Positions 10,252 to 19,379 of a stretch of DNA of 64,000 nucleotides are shown one piece after another. Every line of letters begins with the position of its first letter. Position 1 is the first letter of the stretch. A program made the translations under genes and the position numbers. Source of the DNA: Gammaproteobacteria bacterium (GTDB taxonomy: Bacteria > Pseudomonadota > Gammaproteobacteria > Thiohalobacterales > Thiohalobacteraceae); contig JAHJQQ010000023.1 of NCBI GenBank assembly GCA_018819175.1, positions 62,001-126,000 of the forward strand, read 5' to 3'. A model generated the notes under the pieces. The model saw nothing but the letters and a program-made list of their open reading frames with translations, made no database searches and was not told the DNA's origin.

Positions 10252-11202
10252 TCAACCCTGCAGGATGTGCATCACTTCGGCGATTTCCTGCTGCGACCGC
10301 TCCAGTAACTCCAGGCTGCAGCCCGGCCCAAGCTTGCTGATCGTCAGCTTCTGATAGGCTCGAAGCTCGGGCAGGGGCGGGCCGAAATAACCACCACGAC
10401 CAAACTGGCTGTGCACATGGGCGACCTGCACGATGTCGCCATAGTCGACACGCTCACCGCTGTCACGTCCCCACGCCTCGGCCTGAGCGGGAATACCGGC
10501 GATATCCGCCTCGAATTGCCAGGTCTTGAGCACGAAGGTCCCCAACGCGGCGCGCATGCGTGCAATAAGCTTGTCCAGCCGCTCCGGGTCAGCATCCAGC
10601 TGCAAGGTTTCAATGTATTGCAGCAAGGGCAATACACCAATGTCATGCACCAGGCCGGCCAGCAACGCCCGGTCAGAATCCAAACCCGGAGTCAGTCGCG
10701 CCAACACACTGCTGATCGCGGCCACCCGGCAGCTGTGCTGCCAGGTCTGCTGCAAACGATCTCGCAGCAACGGTGTGCGGGCCTTGAACAGATTTTTAAG
10801 GGTAAAGCTCACAATCAAATTGCGCGACGGTTCCACACCGATGCGGGAAATGGCGCTATGGCAGTTATCGTATTTCTTGGCACCGCGATAGAGCGGGCTG
10901 TTGGCGATCTGAATCAGGCGTGCCGCCAATGCCGGATCGAACTGCACCAATCGAGCGATATCCGAAATGGAGCGGCGCGGGTCATTAACCGCTGCGCGTA
11001 CCTTAATAGCGAGGTCCGGCAGGCTGGGCAGGCGCAAACGGCCCGACTTGGCGTCCTTGATAATGCGCTGCAACAAGACCAGATCATCATCCGGTGCCGG
11101 GGGGGCTTCAGTTTCCGCTGCCGTGCCTGCCATCGCCATCTCCTGATGCACGAACCAGCGCAATAGCGCCGACCTCAGCATTATGGTAGAGGTTTCGGCC
11201 AT
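10252..11202 (-). CDS. HDOD domain protein
   Basis: 316 residues. An HDOD domain spans about residues 55-265: it begins LPSLPDLAIKVRAAVNDP, continues with the FDPALAARLIQIANSPLY segment typical of HDOD, and has LLAGLVHDIGVLPLL, which keeps a His-Asp pair although HDOD proteins are usually regarded as non-catalytic. These proteins act in signalling, often beside GGDEF proteins as here. The N-terminal 40 residues are low-complexity Ala/Glu/Pro, and the start is uncertain: a Met at residue 22 is also possible. It is divergent from the unknown gene at 11328. Confidence 0.87.
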   Translation of the reverse strand: MAETSTIMLRSALLRWFVHQEMAMAGTAAETEAPPAPDDDLVLLQRIIKDAKSGRLRLPSLPDLAIKVRAAVNDPRRSISDIARLVQFDPALAARLIQIANSPLYRGAKKYDNCHSAISRIGVEPSRNLIVSFTLKNLFKARTPLLRDRLQQTWQHSCRVAAISSVLARLTPGLDSDRALLAGLVHDIGVLPLLQYIETLQLDADPERLDKLIARMRAALGTFVLKTWQFEADIAGIPAQAEAWGRDSGERVDYGDIVQVAHVHSQFGRGGYFGPPLPELRAYQKLTISKLGPGCSLELLERSQQEIAEVMHILQG

Positions 11203-11327
11203 TTAGCCCACAGCTTGACCACAACCCCTGCGCTCGCCCGGGTTGTCATCATGACAGGGCTCCGGTACAAAGCAGGCTCCCGACGGCTGGCGCCGTTATC
11301 CTTTTCCGGCATCTTCCAGGGCAACGC

Positions 11328-12032
11328 ATGAACGACATCACCAAGATTATCGACGGCAACCCAATCTTCGCCATGAATGACCAGCAATCACAGGCTGAAA
11401 TCCAAAGCCTGCTTGCAGGGCATCAGCAGCGCCTCGCCGCACTACCTGCGGACGCACCCGCTATAGAGCGTATTCGAGTTGAGTTGGATATCGCCGAGGC
11501 GCTACTCGGGTTGATGCGTACCCAGGAGGCCTGGGACAGTGCCCGCGCAACCTTTAAGCATTGCGTTGAGCAGCAAGCCTGGCAAGAGGCAGCCGAGGCC
11601 TGCGACATCCTGTACCGCACTGATCTGGATAAGAATATCGTCGCCCTGGGCAATGGCGTCTGGCTGGCCGTGACCTACCCTATCAAGGCCCAGACCAGCG
11701 TCACGCTGTTGCACCACATCGTCGATGAAACGCCGGATAAATCGGATGGTGGCGCGGTCGCTGCAATGGCCGCGCACTACATTGCCGATCTGCGCACGGA
11801 AGGCAAAGACCATGAGAGCCTGACTTTCCTCACCGCGCAGATCCTGGCGCGCGTCGCCAAACGCCATCGCGGCATCGAAGGACAAGATATGATCAATACC
11901 TGGATCGAGATTTTACAGCTCAACGATCCCGGCGAACTCCTGCCACGCTTGGGCAAGATGCTCGATCTGATGGTTGATGGGGATTGGTGGTATGACCGGG
12001 ATGCGCTGCGGGCACAATTACCGCAGGACTAG
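11328..12032 (+). CDS. Conserved protein of unknown function
   Basis: 234 residues, acidic, predicted all-helical and soluble. The central part (EAWDSARATFKHCVEQQAW, then EAAEACDILY) has the look of helical TPR-like hairpins. The middle segment ALGNGVWLAVTYPIK is the most distinctive part. No signal peptide or catalytic motif can be seen. A second Met at residue 16 is a possible alternative start. It is divergent from the HDOD gene across 125 bases. I do not recognise a named family; the setting among HDOD, DUF1631 and c-di-GMP genes hints at a signalling or adaptation role, which is inference. Confidence 0.65.
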   Translation: MNDITKIIDGNPIFAMNDQQSQAEIQSLLAGHQQRLAALPADAPAIERIRVELDIAEALLGLMRTQEAWDSARATFKHCVEQQAWQEAAEACDILYRTDLDKNIVALGNGVWLAVTYPIKAQTSVTLLHHIVDETPDKSDGGAVAAMAAHYIADLRTEGKDHESLTFLTAQILARVAKRHRGIEGQDMINTWIEILQLNDPGELLPRLGKMLDLMVDGDWWYDRDALRAQLPQD

Positions 12033-12069
12033 AAAATATGAGACGAATCCCGTAACGCAACGCCGTTGT

Positions 12070-12095
12070 GGGGACAGATCTTCAGCTCTGTCCCC
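12070..12095. repeat. GGGGACAGA palindrome, further copy
   Basis: GGGGACAGA and TCTGTCCCC arms surround TCTTCAGC, the same variant as near 4803. It lies between two convergent genes. With no T-run, its role as a terminator is doubtful. Confidence 0.75.
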
Positions 12096-12152
12096 GTCGT
12101 GCGTTCCACTCAGTTAAATGGATCAAAATAGAGGGCAGTAGACCCTAACCCT

Positions 12153-14486
12153 TTAACTCGCCTGCTTACGCAGACCATCAATCATATTGCTGACAGCGCG
12201 TTCGAACACCGGCGCATCGTCGAGCACACGCGCACTGCCACGACGCAGATCGGCTGCCAATCCAGGCAAGGTTCTATCGCAAGCCTTCAGACCCTGACGA
12301 TTGGTGAACAGATACACACCGGTTACCGGGCTTATCCAGGTCAGTTTGGCGCGCAGGCTGCTGCCATCGTCCTGAGTGAACTCGACCCAGGCGCCCTGTT
12401 TTAACTCACGCACCTGCTCCATGAAGGCGTCGTTTTCCAGTTCCTGCGGCGCCTCTTCCGTCACGGCCAGGGTAATCTCTTCCACATCGATTGCCCCATC
12501 CTCAGCCAGACGATGCAGTGTCGCCGTGGTCACGGCACGATCTTCTTCTACCGGTTCACTGCTGTCGACATCAGTCTTCTCGACGATATCCGCCAAGGGA
12601 TCATCGGCCATCATGGGTGTGTGGCCCGCATCGTTGGCCGCATCAATCTCACGCGGCACCGCGTTGACGATGCCCGCATGACAACTGGCAAGCTGCTCAA
12701 GAAATGATTGAAAATCGTCTTCGCGCATCGAAATCAACACCATGCCTTCACGCAGTGTCCGCAGCAGACTTGGCAACAGTTTGACCAAACGATCACGTTC
12801 GGTCATTGAATTCTTTGACTGCAGACTCCAGACCAGATTATCCATGGTCGTCAGGCTGCGCTTCCAGGCGATACTCTCGGCACCCTCTTTGATCAAGGTC
12901 ACCAGCAGCAGATTCTGCCAGTAGCTGACCAGAAACTGGCGAACGAACTTGGGCAGATCATTGTGACAACGACGATCGACTTCAATTCTTACCTTCTGCT
13001 TGGCTTCACGCAGGCGCTCTTTGCCCTGCACCATACGCGCCGATTGTTCTTCATGCAGCTCGGCCTTCTCGCGTTCTTTGGCCAGGTATTGCTCGAACTC
13101 TCCTAATAATTCGGCAAACAGGCCGACATTGTTTTCGAACTCCACCAGCACCCGTTTCACCACGCCGTCGACTTGCTTGTATAACGCCTGATCCTGTTCG
13201 CCATTCCAACCGACCGAGGCCTCGGCCAACACATTGAGCAATTTGCGTGCGGGGTGTGACTTGCGGGAGAAGAAACTCTTGTCCAGCATAGCTACTTTGA
13301 GCATCGGTATCTGCAGACGACCGATCAGCGCCTGCATCGCTGGTGGAATATTCTCGTCGTCCAGGATGAAATCAAACAGCATCGCAACGACATCTATGAC
13401 CATGCCGTCCACTGCGCCGACATTGCCGACGATGCCGCTGGATTGAATATTGCGGATGACATTCACCGAGCCGGACATCAAATCAGCATTGCTGAGATTG
13501 GCGACACCACCGGCCACCAGTTCGCTGTTGCCCTGTTGCAATAAAGTCAGAGTATTCATGAAACCGGGATTACCACCGCCCGTGCCACCGGTAGCATGAC
13601 CTACACCACCACCGAGCATAATGCCGCTGGTCATACCACCCGGCAGTCCACCGGAAATACCTCTTTGCATTAACTGTTGCAGGGTCGCGAATACATCTTC
13701 ATCAATAATGTTTTGGGGATCCTGCGCAGCCTCGGCGGTTCCCGTGCCAGCTACATTGGCGCGCGCACGGGTCGCGCCGGTACGCCTCACTTCATGGCGC
13801 AATTCAGGCAACACACCCTTATCGATAAGCAACTTGTTGATGTCGCGGTACAGCGCCTGCATTTCTTCCGTGGCGACGTAACGGTCGAACAACTTCATAA
13901 TGATCAGCTTGACCTTGATGCCGGATTCGACATCCCCACAGGCCTCGCGAAAGGCATTGCAGACCACCTCGGGACCGATTGGATTCTTGGCGCGCAGCAA
14001 TTCCGGATCGTTGAGCAGATAACCGATGCGCCGATTCAGCAAACCCAGCTCCTCCTTACAGCTGATGGCGATTTTGCTGACCATATTGCTGACAGCCAGG
14101 GTCTCTTCCAGGGCGTCATGCTCCACCAGATCGAGCTCTTCCATTCGCGGATTGGACATCAGCGTGGCCGGCTCGGCCGTATCATTTTCTTTCCGGATTT
14201 CGCGATTGAAGCCTTCAATCAATTGCGCCTTGAATCCGATTTCCATGCTGGCGCGCTTCAGCCGCACCTCGCGCATGGCATCGAAGTACAGACTCTGTAC
14301 GGCATTACTCTCGGCCTTCTCCGCCAATTCGAACAGCGCATCATCGACCTTGCCCATCATCCTCACCAAACTCGCGGACAGGGTTCGGGTAACGACTTCT
14401 CGGCATTCACGCAGCAGACCGACGGCCTCCTGGCGGGAGATGCCACCGCGGGCCTTCTCATATTCGTTAAGCTGGACGATGTTCAT
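12153..14486 (-). CDS. DUF1631 family protein
   Basis: 777 residues, large, acidic and mostly helical, without signal peptide or membrane helix. The overall organisation matches the DUF1631 family, sometimes mislabelled thymidine phosphorylase: an N-terminal helical region (SRQEAVGLLRECREVVTRTL), a Gly-rich linker with several GG pairs around residues 280-310, a long central region with coiled-coil character (KEREKAELHEEQSARM), and a C-terminal beta-rich segment (WVEFTQDDGSSLRAKLTWIS) resembling a PilZ-like barrel. The biochemical function is not known to me. It sits between HDOD genes and near a true PilZ gene, so a part in the same regulatory network is plausible. Confidence 0.85.
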   Translation of the reverse strand: MNIVQLNEYEKARGGISRQEAVGLLRECREVVTRTLSASLVRMMGKVDDALFELAEKAESNAVQSLYFDAMREVRLKRASMEIGFKAQLIEGFNREIRKENDTAEPATLMSNPRMEELDLVEHDALEETLAVSNMVSKIAISCKEELGLLNRRIGYLLNDPELLRAKNPIGPEVVCNAFREACGDVESGIKVKLIIMKLFDRYVATEEMQALYRDINKLLIDKGVLPELRHEVRRTGATRARANVAGTGTAEAAQDPQNIIDEDVFATLQQLMQRGISGGLPGGMTSGIMLGGGVGHATGGTGGGNPGFMNTLTLLQQGNSELVAGGVANLSNADLMSGSVNVIRNIQSSGIVGNVGAVDGMVIDVVAMLFDFILDDENIPPAMQALIGRLQIPMLKVAMLDKSFFSRKSHPARKLLNVLAEASVGWNGEQDQALYKQVDGVVKRVLVEFENNVGLFAELLGEFEQYLAKEREKAELHEEQSARMVQGKERLREAKQKVRIEVDRRCHNDLPKFVRQFLVSYWQNLLLVTLIKEGAESIAWKRSLTTMDNLVWSLQSKNSMTERDRLVKLLPSLLRTLREGMVLISMREDDFQSFLEQLASCHAGIVNAVPREIDAANDAGHTPMMADDPLADIVEKTDVDSSEPVEEDRAVTTATLHRLAEDGAIDVEEITLAVTEEAPQELENDAFMEQVRELKQGAWVEFTQDDGSSLRAKLTWISPVTGVYLFTNRQGLKACDRTLPGLAADLRRGSARVLDDAPVFERAVSNMIDGLRKQAS

Positions 14487-14729
14487 GCACGTGCCTCAAA
14501 AATACTGGCGGGACACCACTTGTGACGGAATAACCAAGCGGTTCTTAACCTGCTATTAGGAGTATCACGGGGGAAATTTCTGATTTGTGAAGTGCGACGC
14601 AATTTTGACACCACCGCCATAAAGCCGTTCAACTAATCTGGCTAAACGCCGCTAGGGTGACAGGGCCGGCTATGGTTATTTAATCCTGGCGACGGAGGCC
14701 CGCCTCAACCACGACTTTTAAGGCTGCAC

Positions 14730-15632
14730 ATGTCTCTACCTGAAGAAGCCCATGCCACCCACGATCTGGCCAGCGACCTGGCGGCCAGCCTGCTCGAGGA
14801 CGTGACCTATCTGGTCTCGCCGCCGGATATCTGTGTCAAAGTTTTTGAATTGGTGGAGTCCAACGATGCCTCAACGCAGGACATCGGCGAAGTCATCAGC
14901 CGCGACCCGAGCCTGACGGCGCGCCTGCTGCGGCTGGTCAACAGCTCCTTCTATAATTTCTCGCGCCGCATCGACACGGTGTCGCGCGCGGTCACGATCA
15001 TCGGCATCCGCGAGCTGTACAGCCTGGTGATTGCCGTATCGGCGATCAAATCCTTCTCCAATCTGCCGAACAACCTGGTCAATATCGATACCTTTTGGCG
15101 TCACGGCGTTTATACCGGTCTGATCGCCCGCGCGCTGGCCAAGCGCTGCCGGGTGCTGCATCCGGAACGCATGTTTGTCGCCGGCATGCTGCACGATATC
15201 GGCAGTCTGGTTCTGTATAACCGCATGCCCGACACCAGCGCGGATCTGCTGATGATCTGCGATGGCGATGAAGGCATCCTGCATCAGGCCGAGCTGGCCG
15301 AACTAGGTTTCACTCATGCCGATCTGGGCGGCGCTCTGCTGGGCAATTGGATGCTCCCGGAAACGTTGCAGGAGGCGGTGGCCTACCACCATATGCCGAG
15401 CTATGCCATGCAATCGGAACTGGAGGCCTCTATCGTGCACTTGGCCGATAACCTGGCCAATCGTTCGCAGCTCGGTGCGTTCTGCGAATCACCGAATATC
15501 GAGGCCAAGGCCGATATCTCCGCCTGGGCGGCGATTGGGGTAGATGAGGCCAGCTTTGACTACGACGCCGTGATCGGCGAGGCTGGGCTGCAATTCTCTG
15601 AAACCGCCGGCCTGCTGCTGGCGCGCGCCTGA
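14730..15632 (+). CDS. HDOD domain protein, second copy
   Basis: 300 residues, one HDOD domain covering about 25-225. Key segments are LVSPPDICVKVFELVES, SRDPSLTARLLRLVNSSFYN, the IGIRELYSLVIAVSAIKSF helix, and FVAGMLHDIGSLVLYNRM with an intact HD pair; AVAYHHMPS follows. HDOD proteins act as scaffolds or signal relays downstream of two-component or c-di-GMP systems. It is only distantly similar to the HDOD protein at 10252. A small basic protein gene follows after 37 bases, probably in the same transcript. About 240 bases upstream, between the DUF1631 gene and this one, hold no feature I recognise. Confidence 0.9.
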   Translation: MSLPEEAHATHDLASDLAASLLEDVTYLVSPPDICVKVFELVESNDASTQDIGEVISRDPSLTARLLRLVNSSFYNFSRRIDTVSRAVTIIGIRELYSLVIAVSAIKSFSNLPNNLVNIDTFWRHGVYTGLIARALAKRCRVLHPERMFVAGMLHDIGSLVLYNRMPDTSADLLMICDGDEGILHQAELAELGFTHADLGGALLGNWMLPETLQEAVAYHHMPSYAMQSELEASIVHLADNLANRSQLGAFCESPNIEAKADISAWAAIGVDEASFDYDAVIGEAGLQFSETAGLLLARA

Positions 15633-15669
15633 ATCTGCCGCGCGGATCTTTACGAACAGGTGCTAAGTC

Positions 15670-15990
15670 ATGACCAGCATCACCATTCGCCCGGATGACA
15701 GTGGTATCCAATCGCTGAAGAAAGATAACAACGCAACCTCGACGGCCCGTGAGGTGGGCCAGCTATCACCCACCAACCGAACCCAACCCGCTCAGGAATA
15801 CCCCCCGACACCGCCGCAGGCACAGACGCAAGCGACCTACCGTGGGCCGAATCGCCGCAAGGGTGAGCGCCGTCAAACCAAGGACCAGGTGATTCTGGAT
15901 ACCCGCGACAAACGTGAACGGCGCCGTCAGGCTCAGGATGTCGACGCTACGGAAGATGCACCGAAGATCGGGATTGATGTCTTCGGGTGA
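15670..15990 (+). CDS. Small basic, low-complexity protein of unknown function
   Basis: 106 residues. The N-terminal 50 are polar and rich in Thr, Pro and Gln (TPPQAQTQ). The second half carries the repeated basic motif PNRRKGERRQ and DKRERRRQAQ before an acidic end. It is probably disordered, with no signal peptide or membrane helix. Its position 37 bases after an HDOD gene suggests co-expression. It is convergent with the PilZ gene. No function can be assigned; the double Arg-rich motif could contact nucleic acid or an acidic partner. Confidence 0.6.
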   Translation: MTSITIRPDDSGIQSLKKDNNATSTAREVGQLSPTNRTQPAQEYPPTPPQAQTQATYRGPNRRKGERRQTKDQVILDTRDKRERRRQAQDVDATEDAPKIGIDVFG

Positions 15991-16000
15991 CGGCGTATCC

Positions 16001-16678
16001 CTAGCTGCCGACACCGCGCTGCTCGGCCACCTTCTCGCCGATATAGCGTTCGATAAACAACTGCGCCTGGCGGCTCAGATCTGAAAACTCCACACCATGA
16101 TGGTAAACGCGCTTGGCACTGGCGCTGACGCTCTGCTCTTCACGGACATAGCGCACCCGGCAAGGCAACGCGACACGTTCAGACCCCGTCTGCCCCATAT
16201 GCGGGATCTCGATGGAGAAACGCTCGCCAATCTCGCCTAAGCGGGTGCCCGCCACCAGACGCGCACCGGACAGACTGATGTCCGCCAGCGCCACGGACAG
16301 TTTGCGGCCAGCCTCTTCCATCACCAGCATCATTACCATGTCATTGACAGGCACGCGCTGACTGCGCCGTACCATCGATCCCTGCACACCCTGGGGATAG
16401 GCCAGATGCGCATGCAGATAGGGCGCGACTGCGACACTCAGCACCTGAGTGTCGAAGGCATAGACATTGTCGCCAGACTCGAAACGCACCACGCAGGCGT
16501 CGCCGTCCTGCAGGGGCAGCTTCAACCCGGCCTCGGCGCTCTCCGACAGCATGATCATAATGCTGCGGCCCGGGGCGTAGCCGATCAGTGTCACTGGGAC
16601 CACTCCCAGGCGGGAACCCGCCACTTCAAGTTGCAGGGTGGAACCGACGACCAGGTTGAAGGTAGGTTTTTGATCCAT
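16001..16678 (-). CDS. YcgR-like protein with PilZ domain
   Basis: 225 residues from the chosen ATG at 16676-16678; a longer frame to 16786 would add 36 unconserved residues and overlap the next gene. The N-terminal half is a YcgR-N type barrel (VVGSTLQLEV, GYAPGRSIMIML). The C-terminal half is PilZ with both c-di-GMP binding signatures: R104-x-x-x-R108 (VRRSQRVPV) and D133-x-S135-x-x-G138 (ADISLSGARL). In YcgR proteins binding of c-di-GMP slows the flagellar motor or alters other surface behaviour. It is the only clear c-di-GMP receptor in the window and lies downstream of two unknown genes on the same strand, probably an operon. Confidence 0.9.
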   Translation of the reverse strand: MDQKPTFNLVVGSTLQLEVAGSRLGVVPVTLIGYAPGRSIMIMLSESAEAGLKLPLQDGDACVVRFESGDNVYAFDTQVLSVAVAPYLHAHLAYPQGVQGSMVRRSQRVPVNDMVMMLVMEEAGRKLSVALADISLSGARLVAGTRLGEIGERFSIEIPHMGQTGSERVALPCRVRYVREEQSVSASAKRVYHHGVEFSDLSRQAQLFIERYIGEKVAEQRGVGS

Positions 16679-16758
16679 AGCTGAGGGCCCAAGGTCATGG
16701 CACCGGCGAAATACCGGCGAGTCCCTTGCTGGGAGCAGGATCTGTGCCACCGTTCGGC

Positions 16759-17091
16759 TCAGCCGTAATCCAGTTCCGCCGTCCACTGGTCGGCATCCTC
16801 GCTGACCCGGATTGCCCGTAAATCCGGCCAGCGCGTCGCCAGATAGAACAACAGGCTACGCGCAAAATCCATTTTGCCTTCGCCCAGCGCGGCCAGCAGC
16901 CGGGCGAGCACAAACTGCCCGCGCTGCCGGACATCGGGCGCCGCAACCGGACCGTCATCCAGCTCAATCCCGTCATTCATGTCGGCATCCAGGCGGTCCA
17001 GCCAGGCGCGCACATGCCCGGGGATACCGCCACTGCGCGCGGCCTCCAGACAGACCTGGCCATTCAGATACAGCACCAGGTCATGGTTCAT
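16759..17091 (-). CDS. Conserved small protein of unknown function, upstream of the PilZ gene
   Basis: 110 residues, acidic, likely soluble. It begins MNHDLVLYLNGQVCLEAARSG and has a helical middle (FVLARLLAALGEGKMDFARSLL) and a Trp-Pro-Asp-Leu turn. No motif is recognised. The start lies nine bases after the stop of the PDC-type sensor gene, and the PilZ gene follows after about 80 bases, so the three genes 18086-16001 are probably one operon. A role connected to the c-di-GMP receptor is inferred from position only. Confidence 0.6.
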   Translation of the reverse strand: MNHDLVLYLNGQVCLEAARSGGIPGHVRAWLDRLDADMNDGIELDDGPVAAPDVRQRGQFVLARLLAALGEGKMDFARSLLFYLATRWPDLRAIRVSEDADQWTAELDYG

Positions 17092-17099
17092 GCGGGAAT

Positions 17100-18086
17100 T
17101 CAGCGCGCTTGCCAGAACGGCATATCGCGGTCGAGGAATTCGGCATAGGGCATGTAATGGGAACCATCGCAGGAGAAGGTCAGTGCCACCATGCCATTGA
17201 AGATGTTCAACGAGCCACTGCGAAGATAAATGCTCTCGTCGGTATAGCGCAGCTCGCGCAGTCCCTGCAGCACTGGCCCGACCTGATCGGCCGGCACCAG
17301 GGCATCGCGCGGGTAGTCGCGCTGGGGATAGACCAGGCAGATATCCGGATCGACCAACGCGGCGAGATCCAGTAATCGATAGCGGTAGGGATCATCAAGC
17401 AACCAGACCGTCGCGCGGTTGCTGGAGAAATGCAGTTTGCCGTGATACACGCCGTGATAAACCATCAGGGCTTCGAACATGGCCAGCACGTCATCGATGC
17501 GCCGATCCATTTCACTGTCCGCACGACATTGCTGAAACACCGCGCTGCGGATCGCCGGGTCACCTTTGATCTGGCGCCAGTGCTGCGGCTCGTCATACAG
17601 CTTGCGGGTCAGCGGCAGGTCACGCAGATCGAAGTCTGCGCCGAGAAAACCCACTACCACGCCGTTGCTGCGGATCACCTGAATCGCCGTGATGGACGGG
17701 CGCCGGGCACGCAGGCTGAGGTAGGCTTCCGACAGCAGAAAACCACTGGCCGGTACCGCGTCGCGCATATAGGGACGGTCGGAACGGTCGCGTCCGAAGT
17801 GCTCGGTCATCACCCCTGTGTGTTCGATGTTGTCGCAGATCTGCCGACCGCGGGTATCCATAGCATACAGCGCCATACAGTACGGCAGCTCGTGCAGCGC
17901 GGAGGCCAGGGTCTGATTCAGCCGCTCACGATGCGGCCAGACCAGACCGCAACGCGGTGCTATGCCCTGTAATGGCTGCGTCAACAAGGCCGACAGCGCC
18001 GTGCGCTGCTGGCTGATGCCCGTTTCAAGGGCCAGGTTGCCAGCCTCGGGCAGAGTTGATCTGGGCTTCAGATAATTCGATGTCAT
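17100..18086 (-). CDS. PDC/Cache-like sensor protein without membrane segments
   Basis: 328 residues. Residues about 60-170 resemble a PDC/Cache ligand-binding fold: YCMALYAMDTRGRQICDN, then the DRSDRPYMRDAV and GFLLSEAYLSLRARRPSITA segments that are typical of these domains, then VVVGFLGADFDLRDLP. Unlike most Cache sensors there is no signal peptide, flanking membrane helix or output domain, so the sensor appears cytoplasmic or works through a partner. The C-terminal half (about 190-328) is unfamiliar and ends FLDRDMPFWQAR. It leads a probable operon with a small unknown gene and a PilZ gene, which may be its output. Confidence 0.7.
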   Translation of the reverse strand: MTSNYLKPRSTLPEAGNLALETGISQQRTALSALLTQPLQGIAPRCGLVWPHRERLNQTLASALHELPYCMALYAMDTRGRQICDNIEHTGVMTEHFGRDRSDRPYMRDAVPASGFLLSEAYLSLRARRPSITAIQVIRSNGVVVGFLGADFDLRDLPLTRKLYDEPQHWRQIKGDPAIRSAVFQQCRADSEMDRRIDDVLAMFEALMVYHGVYHGKLHFSSNRATVWLLDDPYRYRLLDLAALVDPDICLVYPQRDYPRDALVPADQVGPVLQGLRELRYTDESIYLRSGSLNIFNGMVALTFSCDGSHYMPYAEFLDRDMPFWQAR

Positions 18087-18324
18087 TTCAACATTTCTCA
18101 GTTGCTCAACGACAGTATAACCCCTGGTACGCGGACAGGTCCGATAGTTCAGCCGAGCCTACATCACCGGCATGACAGCCTGATGAAGGACGCCATCGCA
18201 GCGGCGCACCCCTTCCCCCCCTGAAATATCAGCGCAATTAAACACCTCGCTTCAACCCCTACGCCGCGCCCGGTATAGTAGGCAGCCACGCACGCACCCG
18301 CGGGCGCACGGCTGGAGAATCTGT

Positions 18325-19170
18325 GTGAAGTTGAGTGTCGAGCAATTCCGCGCCTGGCCCAACAAGCGCATCACCCTGCTCGGCATGTCCGGAGTGGGCA
18401 AGACGCGCCTGTCCTACATGCTGCGCAAGCGTAACTGGTTTCATTATTCCGGTGATTACCGGATCGGCACCCGTTACCTGGATGAACCGATTCTCGACAA
18501 CATCAAGCACAAGGCGATGGAAGTGCCGTTTCTGCGCGACCTGCTGCGCTCGGATTCAATTTACATCGTCAACAACATCACGGTGGACAATCTGGCGCCG
18601 GTGTCGAGTTTTCTCGGCAAGCTGGGTAATCCCGAACTGGGCGGCCTGGGCCTGAAGGAATTCAAACACCGTCAGGAGCTGCATCGGGTCGCGGAAATCG
18701 CCACCATGAAGGACGTGCCGGAGTTTATTCAGAAAGCGCAGGAGATCTATGGCTACCAGCATTTCGTCAACGACGCCGGTGGCAGCGTCTGCGAGCTCGA
18801 CAGCCCGGAAGTCATCCAGGTTATCGCGGATAACACCCTGGTGCTCTATCTCAAGGCCACCAAACAGGATGAACAGGAACTGATCCATCGTGCCGAGGCC
18901 GATCCCAAGCCGCTTTATTATCGCGAGGCGTTTCTGGACGAGCAGCTCGCCCAGTATATGCAGGAACGCAAGTTGGCCTATGTCGCCCTGATCGACCCGG
19001 ATGATTTCGTGCGTTGGATGTTCCCGCGGCTATTCTATTCGCGCATCCCCCGTTATGAGGCGATTGCGTCTGAACACGGCTACACCATCACCACCACCGA
19101 TCTGGCGACGGTGCAGGATGAGGCTGATTTTATGCGCCTGATCGAACGCGCCCTGGAGCAGCAGGGATAG
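18325..19170 (+). CDS. P-loop ATPase/kinase-like protein of unknown function
   Basis: 281 residues starting at GTG with GGAG nine bases upstream. A Walker A motif, GMSGVGKT, is near residue 20, preceded by the hydrophobic strand ITLLG, so this is a P-loop nucleotide-binding protein in the style of small-molecule kinases. It goes on with RKRNWFHYSGDYRIGTRYL, and later DNTLVLYLKA, a candidate second strand. The C-terminal part contains DPDDFVRWMFPRLFYSRIPRYE, a distinctive block. The substrate is unknown. It stands alone between two intergenic regions; about 240 bases upstream hold no recognisable feature. Confidence 0.75.
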   Translation: MKLSVEQFRAWPNKRITLLGMSGVGKTRLSYMLRKRNWFHYSGDYRIGTRYLDEPILDNIKHKAMEVPFLRDLLRSDSIYIVNNITVDNLAPVSSFLGKLGNPELGGLGLKEFKHRQELHRVAEIATMKDVPEFIQKAQEIYGYQHFVNDAGGSVCELDSPEVIQVIADNTLVLYLKATKQDEQELIHRAEADPKPLYYREAFLDEQLAQYMQERKLAYVALIDPDDFVRWMFPRLFYSRIPRYEAIASEHGYTITTTDLATVQDEADFMRLIERALEQQG

Positions 19171-19218
19171 CGGGCAGCTGCAAACACAACCCCGCGCAGC
19201 TAACACCACAATCATTCT

Positions 19219-19345
19219 GCCACGGAAAACACGGACATGATCAACACATATTACGGTCGAACTCAGCGCTTCCGTACGAGCAGTCGCTCAGCTCATTGCA
19301 GTGCCCTGCATATCCATTTTTAATTCTGTCCGTGTTTTCTGTGGC
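19219..19345. repeat. Inverted repeat GCCACGGAAAACACGGAC upstream of metA
   Basis: Arms of 18 bases at 19219-19236 and 19328-19345, one mismatch apart, surround 91 bases. It is the same family as the outer arms at 4081-4225. It ends 34 bases before the metA start and supplies 28 false in-frame codons upstream of it. Confidence 0.8.
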
Positions 19346-19379
19346 AAATAGGATTTGCCTTTGCGAGAGTGATAAACCC

